Assembly: GCF_030052815.1 (NCBI RefSeq)
Contig: NC_079502.1
Coordinates: 36,076,050 to 36,140,049 of the forward strand
From: Hevea brasiliensis
Lineage: Eukaryota > Streptophyta > Magnoliopsida > Malpighiales > Euphorbiaceae
Length of the DNA stretch: 64,000 nt
Reading direction: 5' to 3'
Shown: positions 36,358-50,038 of the stretch, piece after piece
How positions within the stretch are numbered: the first letter of the stretch is position 1
Layout of the letters: every line of letters begins with the position of its first letter
Program-made: the position numbers and the translations under genes
Notes under the pieces: generated by a model
The model's database searches: none
Told to the model about the DNA's origin: nothing
What the model saw: only the letters and a program-made list of their open reading frames with translations

Positions 36358-39300
36358 TGTCACATCCTATCCCTCCGTAAGGTATAAAATGATCCCATAG
36401 TACACCTAATGAATTACCGTACTTCGCCTACCAATAACTCATTAAATATGCTATAAGAGATTTTAAAACAATTTTTGTTTATTTTGAAAGTGGTGGGTAA
36501 ATTTTTCAAAAATATTAAAAACCTTTATTTGACACTAGGTCATAAATCAAATTTTTGGATATTTAAAATCTCCGTAATTTTTATAAAAATTCTAGTAGAG
36601 TGCTGGCTGTATTTTGAAAAAACAAATCTTCAAAACTTGCAAAGAAAAATACTCCCAATGTTTTCACTCAACCACCACTCCAATACAAATCATTTTCATA
36701 TCCCCATTCAACACAATTAACTCAATCCAATTTTTCAAGTCGTACATAGCATAAAGAGAACCATACATGGATTTGAAAACTCATGAAGAAATTTGGATAT
36801 TACATTCATTACAAAATTCAGAAATAAATTTGAATATTGCAGTAATTTGCATTTTAATTATATACCCAAAATAATATTACAAAAGTTCTTATACAACTGA
36901 TAAAATAAATTACATACACCTAATTACATGCATACATCAAAATCTATGTACAAAGGTATACCTATAATATACCTGGAGCTAATCTGAATGTGTCTTCAAG
37001 ACGCAGCTACAGGAAATCTCACTCATTTGCTCTGTCTTTACTTTCACCTGCGACAACATACAAAGCTATCGTTGAGTGGTGAACTCAGTGGTGCACAACT
37101 ATAATTTAAAACATAGTACAATATACCTTAGCAAAATTACAGCAAAGAATTTGGAAATTTGGATATTCATCAAATTTCAAAAATCAAAATATTCGTTGTC
37201 AATAATATAAATCATTTATTAAAATGACTTTGATCAAGAAATTCAATTTATCAAATCACAACTGGACATTTAAAGTAATTCCTTCAATTATGGAAATAAA
37301 GATTAATTTCAATAAAATCAATTATGCAAAAATTCTATTAGAAATCGAAATTCTTTACTATTTAAAACTATTATTTATCTCACTAACTATGCAAGACTAA
37401 TCCGTAAGGGCCATCTTTAGGGCGATTCTAACTCCCTATGGTCGGGGAGATCGAATCAAGATTCTAACTCCCTATGGTCGGGGAGATCGAATCATCATAC
37501 ACATTACACACCATAATAATGTAACTTCTAAAATGACCAATGAAAAACTTAGATCTAACCTCCAATAAAAGGAGAATCTAAACATGTGCACGTACCATGG
37601 TAATCAAAACAAAACAAAGCTAACTCCATTGTCTCCTCAACAAATGAGAGAGATGGATAATAACCTAGTCAAGCATCTATAGTGAGATATAAAATAATAT
37701 CATGAGTCTCTTTGTCCTTTTTGTGAGCATAAATCACAACACAATTCAATTCAATGTCAATTCCAATATCCAATAATTTTTATGCTCATCAAAATTCAAA
37801 ACATATTTTATCACAAATTTTTTCCAAAACTAATTTATTCAATCCACAACAATGGTCAATAATCATTGAAATACCATTTCACAAAGCTAAATTCATACAT
37901 ACTATAACAATTTCAATAATCATTGAATTAAATCCAATACTTGATAAACATAATACATAAGGAAAATAACGTCATTTAATCATATAAAATATTCAAAACA
38001 AAATCAATTAAAAACTAGTTATGCACAAACCTTTTATGAGTCGCCTCTTGGCCTTGACTTAGTGTTTCTTTCTCCTTTCTAGTGTCTTTTCTAATTGAAA
38101 CACACAATTTAAAGTGTTTCAGTACTTGTTTAAATTATTTCAAATAAGAAATTCTAACAATTAAATTTTTATTGGTTACTATTTATTTGACTAGTCAACC
38201 TACAATGTTGACTTTTCATACACACTAGGTGACTTGGTTTTAATGTTACCAATATGTCACATTTTACATTCCTCAAATGTTGATATATGTTACCAATTTC
38301 ATTTCAAAGCTTATTGCATTTTATTGTAATTTTTCAGATTTGGTATGCTGCTTTGACTTAGCAGAATGACCTAGTTCTCTCGATTTCTAGGTTCTGGTCA
38401 AAATCACAATCTTGTAGGTCTATGTCTTGTTGAACTTTTGGCACTGATTTTAGGTCATTTGGAGTTTTCTAGACTAAGTTATGGTCATTTTGATAATGCT
38501 GGACAGATTGCACTTATATTGCAAACTTTGGTCATTTTTAGGTCATTTCAATTCTGGCAGGTTTTGCAACCGAACTTGGGTAAGCAAATTAACTTGCTTA
38601 AGGTCATTTCTGGGCTTTATGGCCTCTACCAAAGTTGTAGCCCTATGTCTTAGCTTTCTAACGATATAAATTTTAGGTCATTTGGACCTGTTTTCAGTGA
38701 GTTATGGCCAATTGATTGGTTACTGTTCATATGGTCAAAAATTTGGGTTCACATGTTATGCTAATCCAAATTTGGTCACTTTTTTAGTCATTTTCTGGTC
38801 AGATTTTTGGTAAGGCTACTGCATAAAAGTTGGCACATTTTATGCCTAATTTCACCTCCAATTGGCATCATACCAATTAGGGTTGCACATTTAGGGTTAT
38901 AGGCTCAAATGCATACTGCCCTTAACACATTTCTCAAACACCAACCAATTACACATTCAACTTGCTATAATTTCACTTCCCATACCTAATTCCGAATTTG
39001 CATCGTACCATAACCATTCATCACATCACATTATAGTCAATTTGTGTAGAATATACAAATCCTTAATGTACATTATACAACCTCAAGTCAACAAGTTAAA
39101 ACTAACCTAATATATACATGAATTAGCTAACTAATACATAAAAATTCAACTAGCAATTTTCTTACCATGTCCTTCCACCAATGTATCAACACACTAAATC
39201 AACATTTACATTCATGAAATTAACACTCTTTCATAGAATTCAAGGCTGCCGAAAATTGCAATTTACCAATGCCTTCAATAATTCTTCAAACCCCAATTCT

Positions 39301-39983
39301 AAAGCTTAATTCACAACTTACACATGAAATTGAATTCCTAACCTTACAATTTACTTTAATCCCCACTAATTCTCATCAATTAACATCAATTACAACTGAG
39401 AATAATTTGCTCACCTTTCCTTAAATTACATTTTATCTTTAATTTCATTTTTCATTAAATTTTAAAAATGGAATACCACTTATTTTTCATGGACATTTAG
39501 GTTAAAAGTCAACTCGAGATGTCAATTGACCAAAATTGCCCTCTTCGGGTTGTATTTCTGATTTTTTGATAACACCGACTTAATCATTAATTTATTGGTT
39601 TCTAAATTTTTCGTTTTTATTTGTACTAATTAACTAAATTTTCTTTAACATTTTCAATGTCAATTAAACCTCAATAGACTTTTAATTATATCTCAAAAAT
39701 TATTTCTGAGGGTTCCCCGCGATCCTAGGGTCTGCAATTGCCTTCGCCGTAACTTCCCGGTGTGGTCACCTATCGTTACAGTTCTGGCTCGTTTAACCTA
39801 ATTGCACTTCATCTCTTTTATTTTCTCATAATTTTTTTTTTTGTATTTTCTTACCTTATATTTCATTATTTTATGTCTTCCCAATATCATTTAAGTGTAA
39901 TTCCAGACATTTTAGCTATCCGGATAGACACCGATCACCAGAATAGTGATTTTCACAGGACTATGCCTATAGGGGTGTTACAA
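36358..39983 (-). repeat. E1 3' LTR (3626 bp)
   Basis: It starts TGTCACATCCTATCCC and ends GGGGTGTTACA, then a C-rich run (polypurine tract on the other strand). It aligns with 63037-64000 at its left end. No coding frame is supported. Confidence 0.92.
37424..37495. repeat. 36-bp tandem duplication in the E1 LTR
   Basis: Two units starting GATTCTAACTCCCTATGG (37424-37459 and 37460-37495) differ only at the end. Solo LTR K has two more divergent units near 20822-20890, and solo LTR D appears to have a single one. Confidence 0.9.
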
Positions 39984-42155
39984 TTCTCCCCCCCTTAAAA
40001 GAAATTTCGACCTCAAAATTTTGCACACTGCCAGTCCTTAATCATTCGTATGTGTTATTTTCTCATGTCTCTCTCACATTTTCTTGTAGCCTCATAATCT
40101 AAATGACGGTCCATAGCACTTTAGCCAATAATATTACAGATCAATTGCTCACCCCGTGTGCCCAGTTCCTTATGACCTTCCATCATAAGTTAAATTTGAA
40201 TTCCTTTCAATTCTAGTGGTAAGCAATTCTGTGTGCTGACGGATCCACTCTTTCTCAGACCTCATATAATCCTATGAAGTGAGAGCTTAGTTTTTCTCTG
40301 TTACAATCTTCTTATCTTTGAGTCTATGTAAGACTTCTAACAATCTAAAACAACATTTAATTTGTGTGTATAACACTGATCTTTTTTTACTATTATTCTA
40401 TTTAAAATTTCAATTCATGTTTCCTTGCTGAATAACCATTATGGTCGTATTAGAATTACTTATCTATCATTTGCCATAGATTCATAACTGTTATCTTAAC
40501 CTGCCACTTATTTTGAATCTAGGCCTATGTGCCATTTTACACCATTTTGTTTGCTTTTGTTTAACGTATTTTGATATTTGTGCTTTTATACCATAAATAT
40601 TTTTCCTGATGTCATTCCTTTTTACCATCTTCATCCTTCCTTGACTCGACTGTCGAGTTAAAGTTTAACACATCTTATTATCCCTAATAAATCTGTTATA
40701 CTTCAATATTACTTTGATTTAGTCCTCTGACCATTCTAGTCCGTACTTTTACTGATATTCATAACATTTCTTTGTTACATTTAAACCAACTATTCAATTT
40801 TTCACTTTCACAACTTTTTTATCTATCGATTTTCTATAGCTTATTTTTCACTGATTTGCAATCATTACTTCCTCTTGTACTGGACTATAATGTATTCTTT
40901 AATACCTTAAGAAGGGAGTCTACAGAACTATCCTTTTTCTCTTGTCATGTACCAATCATAATCTAGTTATTATGGTTCACATAATAGAATTGTGCTATTT
41001 CTAGGAAATACCTGACCAATTATTTCTTATCTCATCCTTGTCTTAATTAGAATATCATTTCGCAATCATTTTGTAAATTATAATTATCATCCTATCTCAT
41101 TCAGGGGAACATAATTTTTCTTTGTGCCTCGCTGTTATACTATTATAATACTGTTTATTGTTAGACTTTAGGTGAAAAATCCATGACAATATCAAATAAT
41201 TATAACCCCATATCGAAGACCGGATGACCTTGCCCTATCAATGTTATCTTTAATTTATGACTATACTGAAATCTTTAGTCTTATAGCAATTCTTGACGTA
41301 TCCTAGTTTGGGTTAGATAATTGAGTCAATGACTCTAGCTATCTTATAACTATAACCTTTTGATATTCTAACTTTAGAATTTTAAACCCCTAATTTGGAT
41401 TTCTAAACTCATTTCCAACAATAAAATTCTGTCTTGGCATAACTATACCAAAACAGATGCCATTGGCAACTATCCTTATCTTAGTGCACTATCGAGTAGT
41501 ACGTAGCTCTACACAATAATCTCAAGTCAATACTGTAATCTGCAGCTTACAGTACAATTATTAAGAATATTTCATAGTTACTATGATACATTCCAATAGA
41601 TCAAACTTTGCTATATTTTATCCTTTTCGAATTCACTAATAACCGAAACTTATTCTGATTACAATATCCATTGACAATTACTAACAGTAACATCTTTGCC
41701 CTCATCTAGAGCAATTCTACTACTGTAACTTACTTTTAGGTCCTCTTGCCTTATATTAAGTAGGCTCACTAATTAGCTTTATAATTTATAATGTGTTAGA
41801 AAATACATTTAGCTGACAATTCTTCCAAAATTAATGTCAATCATACTTGTTATTGTAGTTTTTATCCTAAAGTACTAGTCACTAATACATCAAAATTTAT
41901 TCCCATGTAAAGGAATAGCAACAAAATATATAATTCTAACACTAACATACAAATAAGTAGTGCTAGGATCAAATAATAACTAATTGTTTCTTCTAAAACT
42001 AAGAACTTACCATAAGCTACATTCGAAGTTTCTGCTCTTTCTCCTTGGCGCATAGTGGATGCTCTAATTGATGCGCTACTATGTTTGGGTTGATTTACTG
42101 TGTTATGGTTGTGAGGAGTACCAACTCTATTTTTATCTCGACTTTGACCGACTGT
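39984..42155 (-). pseudogene. E1 decayed pol
   Basis: After the polypurine tract (reverse of TTCTCCCCCCCTT, 39985-39997) scattered segments align with element C. Examples are the chromodomain end near 40090-40135 and the integrase C-terminal part near 40230-40330 (GGATCCACTCTTTCTCAGACC, as in C at 50345-50375). A broken protease lies at 41862-42053, with STLG and the Asp region in different frames. Most of RT, RNase H and integrase is unrecognisable. No functional product is possible. Confidence 0.65.
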
Positions 42156-42311
42156 TTATGAACTCCGGAGAGCAGAGCGATGTGCTCTAGTACAATCTCT
42201 AGCAAAGTGTCCACGTTCACCACAATTGTAGCAGGCTCTAGTGGCTTTACGATAAATGCCCCTATGTAGTTTGCCACAAGAGTTACAGATACGAGGAGGA
42301 TAGGAACTTTT
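42156..42311 (-). pseudogene. E1 gag zinc knuckle region
   Basis: The reverse frame reads a Cys-rich segment (CNSCGKLHRG) and an intact zinc knuckle, CYNCGERGHFARDC (CX2CX4HX4C). It is cut at 42311 by insertion of element C. The rest of gag is at 62486-62851, and the frame is continuous across the gap when one CTTTT copy is counted. Confidence 0.88.
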
Positions 42312-44872
42312 AGCGACACACCTTACCCCTTTGTAAGGCATAACATGATCCCGTAGTATACCTAATGAATTACTAACTTCGTCTACTGATAACCCATTAA
42401 ATACACTACAAGGGATTTTAAAACTTTTCTTACTTCTTTTTACAGTGGTGAGCACTATTTACTGGTGTTAGAAATTTTTTGAACTGAAATGAAACAACTA
42501 ACACACTTGAATTATTAGGAATTTCTGTAAAAATTTTGGCAGAATGCCATTTGTATTTTGAATAAAACAGTTCTTCAAAAACCTATAAAAAGCACTTCAA
42601 ATAAATTTCTCAATCTCAAACTCCAACATTTAATCAACACAATATGTTTCTCAACTCAAATCCATAATAATTTTTCAATATTTCTAAAGGCTGAGATAAA
42701 AGAAATATAGTATAAATTTTACAAGCCAAAATAATTCACAATTTATTTTACAACTTCAACGTACAATTTTAATTTACTACTGCTCAAAACCAAGAACACT
42801 ATATACATACAGTGAACATACATTACAATGCAAAATGAAGAATATGGTATACTCAATATACCCGATGATCTTTACTGAAGCACAAGCAGCCTAGTCTGCT
42901 GCCCTGTCAGTCTGTATACCTGTGACAGTAATGAAAAGCTATTGCTGAGCCAATGTCTCAGTGGCGCACAATATTAATCAAATACAACTTTAAATCACAA
43001 ATCAAAAGTCATATAAATAGTGGTTACTTAAAACCATAGTTAAATTCAAAGACAATGAATGTCATAAAGAATTTAAACTCCATTTCACAATATCACAATA
43101 AATCTCAATAAGTCAAAATGGTTAAATTCAAAAGACAGTGAATGTCAATAAGAATTTAAACTCCATTTCACAATGTCACAATACATATCAATAAATCACA
43201 CACAGCTTAATCATGTTCCAAAGTTCAATTCGTCCCAAAAGCCGATAGCTAGTGAGGAATTCAATTCATCCCAAAAGCTGATGGCTAATGTGGAATAACA
43301 TAGCTAGCTACCAAAAATATGAGTACTCATTCTATTCGTCCTCAATAGGCACACACCTCAACACTTCAGCCAGAGAGGGAATTCAATTCGTCCCACTAGA
43401 TAAGCTAGCGAGGAATTCAATCAATATACATGATAGCTGTGGTTTCAAACCATTTACAATGCTTTTCAATCAATAAGTATCCATCAAATATCATTCAAAC
43501 AATTTTTCACAGTTTCAAACCATTTACAATGCTTTCCAAGCAATAAGTATCCATTCAAACACATTTCTACAATTTAAAATAATAATATACAAATACTCAT
43601 AATTTATTTCAATTGAAAATTCAAAAGAAATAATTGTTGTGCACAAACCTCTGATAACTGTCTCTTGGCTTCGACTCAGTGTTCCCTTCCTTTTCCTTAA
43701 GTCTTTGCTAACTGAGAAACACAATTTGAAGTGTTTCAGTACTCATTTAAACTGTCTCTAATAATAAGGCTTAACACTTAGTTTATTGAATTCTATTATT
43801 TCTTTAGTCAACCTAAGATGTTGACCCTCGATGTAGTCTAGGTGAATTAGGTTTTAATGTTACCAATATGTCACATTTGTAGCCTTTTAGGGTTGTTACA
43901 TGTTACCCAATTCATTTCCATGTATTTTGCATTTTATTACAATTTTTTGGATTTCGGTATACTAATTTGACCTAGTCAGATGACCTAGTTTCCTCGGTTT
44001 TCGGGTTTTGGGTTCCGGTCAAAACTATAAACTTGTAGATTTATGTCTTATTGCACGCAGGGAAAAATTTCAGGTCATTCTGAGTTATGTAGACCAAGTT
44101 ATGGTCATTTTACTATTGCTGGTCAGAATATACCAAAATTGGTCACTTTAGGTCATTTTAGGTCAATTTTGGTTCGGCCAGTTTTTGGACCCGAACTTGT
44201 GCAAGCTATTTGACTTGCTTATGGTCATTTCTGAGCTTTGGTGTCTTCATCATACTTGTAGATATATGTCTAAACTATTCATGGTAAAAATTTTAGGCCA
44301 ATTGGACCTTTTTTGAGTGAGTTATGGCCAAAACATCAACTACTGCCCAAATGGTCAATTTTCAGGCCTTAAATGTACTAATTCGGATTTCGTCATTTTT
44401 CAAGTTACCTTCCAAGCAGAATTTTGGTAAGCTTCCTTCATGAAAGTTGGCACTTTCTGTGCCAAGTTTCACCTCTAATTGGTCTCATACCAGTTGGAGC
44501 CACACACTTAAGGTTCTAAGCCCAAAACATAAACTGCCCTATTTTATTTTGTTCATCACTCATCAAAGGACACATTTAACATTACCAAGTTACACACTCA
44601 TGCCAATTTTGTTTTGTACCATAACATAAACACATTTTACAACACATTTTTGGTCATTTAGGCAGCTTATAACCACACTCAATATGCACATTATAGTCCA
44701 GAATTTACCAAGTCTAAATTACACACAATTTAACTACATAATATAGCTCATTTACATGTCCAAACTCAAACTCTTATACACATATACATGGTGCCTTAAC
44801 AAGTACCATAATTCAACAATAATATTCCATAAACCAAACCATGAAGCAACATATTTTGGTCCACACTTCACA
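42312..44872 (-). repeat. C 3' LTR, first part
   Basis: It aligns with 54835-56155 and 60114-61325 of the 5' LTR (for example the AGCCAGAGAGGGAATTC block near 43368 and 55880). It ends at the TCACA target site of solo LTR D (44868-44872). Confidence 0.92.
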
Positions 44873-47800
44873 TGTAGACTGTTCTAGTGACTAGCGTTGT
44901 CCGGATAGCTAGGATGCCTAGAACTACACTTCGATATGAGTGAGGAGACATAAAATAATGAAATACAAGAAAAGAAAATACAAGAAAAATAAAGGAAAAA
45001 TAATAGCAAAGAAATGTAACCAAGTTAAGCGAGCCGAGAACCCTAGCAATGGGTGACCGCACCAGGAAGGCGTGGCGTGGACCGTTGACTAGCCCTGGAC
45101 CGCGGGGAACCCTGAAAAATATTTTTAGGACATAAATAAATGTCTATTGAAGTATAAATGCCATTAGAAATATCAAAGAAAAATTAATTAATTAGTACAA
45201 AGAAAAGTGAGAAATCGAAAAACGGATAAAACTCAGTGTTACCGAAAAATCGAGAATGCAACTCGAACAGGGGCATTGTGGTCATTTGACACACTGAGTT
45301 GTCTTTTAACCTAAATGTCCATTAAAAATAAATGATATTACACTTGGAAAATATCATGAAAAATTAAATTAGTGGTACCTAATGTAAATAGCAAAAATGG
45401 GAAGCTTAATGTGGGAAAATAAAATCTTATATTAAACTAAAATTTAATTTAAGCTTAGTCCTCCACTCACCCATCTAAGTGGACCACTAACTCATCATCT
45501 TGGGTAGAATACACATCTTCATCTTCAACCTTAGAACCAGCAGAAATTTACTCCCAAAAAACTCCATTGACGCATGGTTTGAAGCTCCATGCATGTGAGA
45601 TTCAAGCTCCTTTCTTGGCACTTTCCTTCATTAAAGATTGTCCACACACCTTGGGCAGTAGATAGGCAACAAGAAGACCAAGTTTTGGAGAGATTTTGAA
45701 GAGTTTCCAAAGTGGTAAGTTTGTGATTTTTATTATTGCTTCATTAAAGTTTGTAAGGATGTTATGGGTACTCGAATTATGGAGAGATTTTTGAGGTTTG
45801 ATGTTTAAAGGGAGATGTGTATTTTTGGCAGCCATGGAAACTCCTTGAGGATAGTTTATTCTTGCTTGTAAATGGTAGATTAAAGGGTTGATTTAATTTT
45901 TATGTGTGTACGAATTAATTCGGGTGATGTATACTTAGTATATGTGAATGTGTACTTGAATTTGGAAGCTTGGAAATTAATGGACTGTAATGTATGAATC
46001 GGCACCCTGGTTTAGTGAACCATAAAGATGTTATTTCATATTTGGTTTATAGAATATTAATGTTGAATTGTGATAGTTGTTATGGCAGCTTAGGTATATG
46101 TATGATGGTGTGAGGTTGGACATGTAAATGAGCTAGGTTAGGTGATTGAATTGTTGTAATTTGAGCTTGAAAAATTCTGTACTAAATGGTGCATGCTGAG
46201 TGTAATTATAAGCTACCAAAATGACCAACAATATGTTGTGAAATGTATTTAGGTTAGGGTACAAACAAGAATTGGCATGAATGTATAGTTTGGTAAGTGT
46301 TGAAAGTATCCTTTGATGAGTAATGAACAAATGCAATAGGGCAGTTTATGTTATGGGCCTAGAACCTTAAGTGTGTGGCTCCAATTGGTATGAGACCAAT
46401 TGGAGGTGAAACTAGGCACAAAATGTGCCAACTTTCATGAAGGAAGCTTACCAAAATTCTGCTTGTAAGGTAACTTGAAAAGTAACCAAATCCGGATTAG
46501 TGCATTTAAGGCCTGAAAATTGACCATTTGGGCAGCAATTAGTATTTTGGCCATAACTCACTCAAAACAGGTCCAATTGACCTAAAATTTTGACCATGAA
46601 TAGTTAAGACATATATCTACAAGTCTTATTGAAGACACTAAAGCCCAGAAATGACCATAAGTAAGTCAAACAGCTTGCACAAGTTCGGGTCGAAAAACTG
46701 GCCGAACATAAAATGACCTAAAGTGACCAATTTTGATGCGTTTTGACCAGCAATAGTAAAATGACCATAACTTGGTCTACATAACTTAGAATGACCTGAA
46801 ATTTTGCCCCGCTTTCAATAAGACATAGATCTACAAGTTTTTAGTTTTGACCGAAACCCGAAAGCTGAGGGAACTAGGTCATCTGGCTAGGTCAAATTAG
46901 TATACTGGGATCCGACAAATTGCAATAAAACGCAATATTGGTAACATTAAAACCTATACAAAAAGGCTATAAAATGTGTCATATTGGTAACATTAAAACC
47001 TAATTCACCTAGACTGCATCGAGGTTCAACATCTTAGGTTGACTAAGGAAATAATAAAATTCAATAAGTTAATTATTAAGCTTTGTTCTTAGAGACAGTT
47101 TAAATGAGTACTAAAAAACTTCAAATTGTGTGTTTCAGTTAGCAAAGACTCAGGGAAGGGGAAGGAAATACTGAGTCAGAGCCAAGAGACAGTTATCAGA
47201 GGTTTGTGCACAACTAGTTTTTAACTGATTTTGTTTTGAATATTTCATATGATTAAATGACATATTTTTCTTATGTATTATGTTTAACAAGCATTGGATT
47301 TAATTCAATGATTATTGAAATTGTTATAGTATGTATGATTTTAGCTTTGTAAAATGGTATTTCCACAAGTATTAAGCATTGTTATGGATTGAATAAATTA
47401 TGTTTTGGAAAATTGTGATAGAACATGTTTTGAATTGTGATAGTAATTTTCATGGAAAAATGCGAATTTATGATTTGAATTGTGATGAGCATAAAAATTA
47501 TTGGATATTGGAATTGAATTTGAATCGAATTATGTTGTGATTTATGCTCACTAAAAGGATTATGATATTGTTTTATATCTCACTATAGATGCTTGACTAG
47601 GTTATTACCCGTCTCTCTCATTTGTTGAGAAGACAATGGAGTTAATTGTGTTTTAATTACCATGGTACGTGTACAGGCTTAGATTTTCCTCTGATTTGAG
47701 GTTAGATCTAAGTTTTTTTTATCGTAATGGCCCTTGTGGAAGATTCATTATTGTGGTGTGTACTGTGCACGATGATTCGACCTCCCCGACCATAGGGAGT

Positions 47801-48844
47801 TAGAATCACTTTGAATATGGCCCTTTCGGATTAGTATCGCATAGTTAGTGAGATAAAGAATGATTTTTGAGACACAGCATGATTTTTGAGATACAGCATG
47901 ATTTTTGAGATACAGCATGGTTTTTGAGATACAGAATGATTTTTGAGATACATAATGTTTTTTGAATAGTAAAGAATTGTAATTTCAATTGTGATTTATG
48001 TGTAATTGATTTCGTTGGAATTACCTTAAATGGTTAGTTATGATTTGATAAATTGAATTTCGTGATCAAAGTCATTTTATACAAATGATTTACATTATTG
48101 GCAGTGAATATTTTGAGTTTTGGAATTTGATGAGTATTCAGATTTCCAAATTATTTGCTGTAAATTTTATCAATGTATAGTGTACTATGTTTTAAATTAT
48201 AGTTGTGCACTACTGAGTTCACCACTCAGTGATAGCTTTGTATGCTGTCGCAGGTAAGAAGAGCATAGAGCAGTGAGTAAGTTTCTTTGAAGATACATTC
48301 AGATCAGCTCCAGGTATATCATAGGTATACCCATGTACATAGGTTTTGATGTATGCATGTAATAATATGTATGTAAATTATTTGAGCAGTTGTATAAGAA
48401 CTCTTGTAAAATATTTTGGTATGTATTTAAATGTAAATTATTGTAAATGTAAATTTGGGATTTCATTTATCTGAATAGTTTTGTAATATTAATTTTGAGT
48501 ATTGTAATCAATGAAATGTTTCTTTTATGAGGAGATTGATTTGATTATTGAGATTTGAATTATGGGTTCAAATGAAGTTATTGAAGTTGTATTTGAGAAA
48601 ACATATTGGGAGTGTGTTCTTTGCAATTTTTGAAGAACTGTTTTCTCAAAATACAACCGGCACTTTGCCGAAATTTTGAAACAAATTTTATAACTCCAGA
48701 TTTTAATCGATGACTTAAATTTCATGAAAATTGTTTTAAAATCCCTTGTAGTATATTTAATGGATTATCGGTAGGCAAAGTACGGTAATTCATTAGGTGT
48801 ACTATGGGACCATGTTACATCTTACAGGGGAGTAGGGTGTGACA
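44873..48844 (+). mobile_element. Solo LTR D (gypsy), target duplication TCACA
   Basis: It starts TGTAGACTGTTC, where its relatives read TGTAACACCCC and then 20 or more further bases, so a small terminal deletion is present. It ends GGGTGTGACA and is 3972 bp long. TCACA stands on both sides (44868-44872 and 48845-48849). The uninterrupted target CACTTCACATTGCCG is present in the other C LTR near 61316-61330. Its first half matches the LTRs of C and G1, but the half after about 47213 matches E1 and K. Confidence 0.95.
47861..47965. repeat. 19-bp tandem repeat, about 5.5 copies
   Basis: Units of TGATTTTTGAGATACAGCA, with few differences, run from 47861 to about 47965 in solo LTR D. The corresponding part of E1 (near 37360) and of K has no such array. 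Confidence 0.92.
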
Positions 48845-48849
48845 TCACA

Positions 48850-49991
48850 TTGCCGAATTGTACCTCTCCTTGAATTAATTTCCAAGCTTCCAAAATCAAG
48901 TGTACTTTCACATATACTTAGTATACATCACCCAAATTATTCCTACACATATAAACACTTCATCAACACTTTAATCTACCATTTACATACAAGGATAAAC
49001 TGTTCTTAAGGAGTTTCCATGGCTGCCAAAAATATACATCTCCCTTAAAACATCAAACTCCAAAAATCCTTCCACAATTCAACTACCCATAACACCCACA
49101 CAAACTTTAATGAAGCAAGCATAAAAAATACCTACTTACCACTTTGGAAACTCTTCAAAACCTTGACTAAACTTAATCTTCTTGCTGCCTATCTACTGCG
49201 CAAGTGGTGTAGAGCAATTTTAGTGAAGGGAGTTTGTGGAAAAATGGCTTGGATCATTCTTGAAGCTTCAAGGTGGACGGCAATGGAGGTTCTTCTCTCT
49301 TCCATTTTTGGCTGGGTTTTGAGAGGTTAAAGAAAGTGAATTTGTGCTGTCCAAAATGAAGATTAATGGTCCACTTTAGGTGTTAGTGGACCACTAAGTG
49401 GAGATTTAAGTATTTAATATTCTAAAGATTTCAAATTCCCCATTTAACTTCCATTCTTTTGCTATTTACATTAGGTACCACCAATTTAATTTCTCATGAC
49501 ATTTTTCAAGTGTAATATCATTTATTTTTAATGGAAATTTCGGTCAAAAGATAACTCAGGGTGTCAAATGACCACAATGCCCTTGTTCGGGTTGCATTCT
49601 CGATTTTCGATAACACCAGGTTTTGTCCGTTTTCTCAATTTCTCACTTTTCTTTGTACTAATTAATTAATTTTTCTTTGATATTTCGAATGGTATTTATA
49701 CTTTAATAGATGTCTATTTAAGTCTTAAAAATGTTTTCCAGGGTTCCTCACGGTCCAGGGCTAGTCAACGGTCCACGCCGCGACTTCCCAGTGCGGTCAC
49801 CCATCGCTAGGATTCTCGGCTCATTTAACTTGGTTACATTTCATTGCTATTATTTTTCCTTTGTTTTTCTTGTATTTCATTATTTTATGTCTCCTCATTC
49901 ATATCTAAGTATAGTTCTAGGCATCCTAGCTGTCCGAACAACACTGGTCACATGAACAGTAGAACACACTACAGAACTTAGGGGTGTTACA
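48850..49991 (-). repeat. C 3' LTR, second part
   Basis: It resumes at TTGCCGAATTG after D and ends GGGGTGTTACA at 49991. It aligns with 61326-62485 of the 5' LTR. Confidence 0.92.
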
Positions 49992-50005
49992 ATTCTCCCC
50001 CGCTT
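49992..50005 (-). other. Polypurine tract of C
   Basis: The reverse complement of ATTCTCCCCCGCTT directly precedes the LTR in element orientation. Confidence 0.8.
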
Positions 50006-50038
50006 AAAATAAATTTCGTCTTGAAATTTTACCTGGCA

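Noticed and set aside
42156..42455. A 99-codon reverse frame that seems to fuse a new N-terminus to a zinc knuckle
   Set aside because: Its first half is the end of the C LTR read by chance; the frame crosses the insertion boundary at 42311. Only the zinc knuckle part is real gag.
44447..44629. A 60-codon frame repeated at 60899-61081
   Set aside because: These are the two LTR copies of element C; shared open frames in LTRs are expected by descent.
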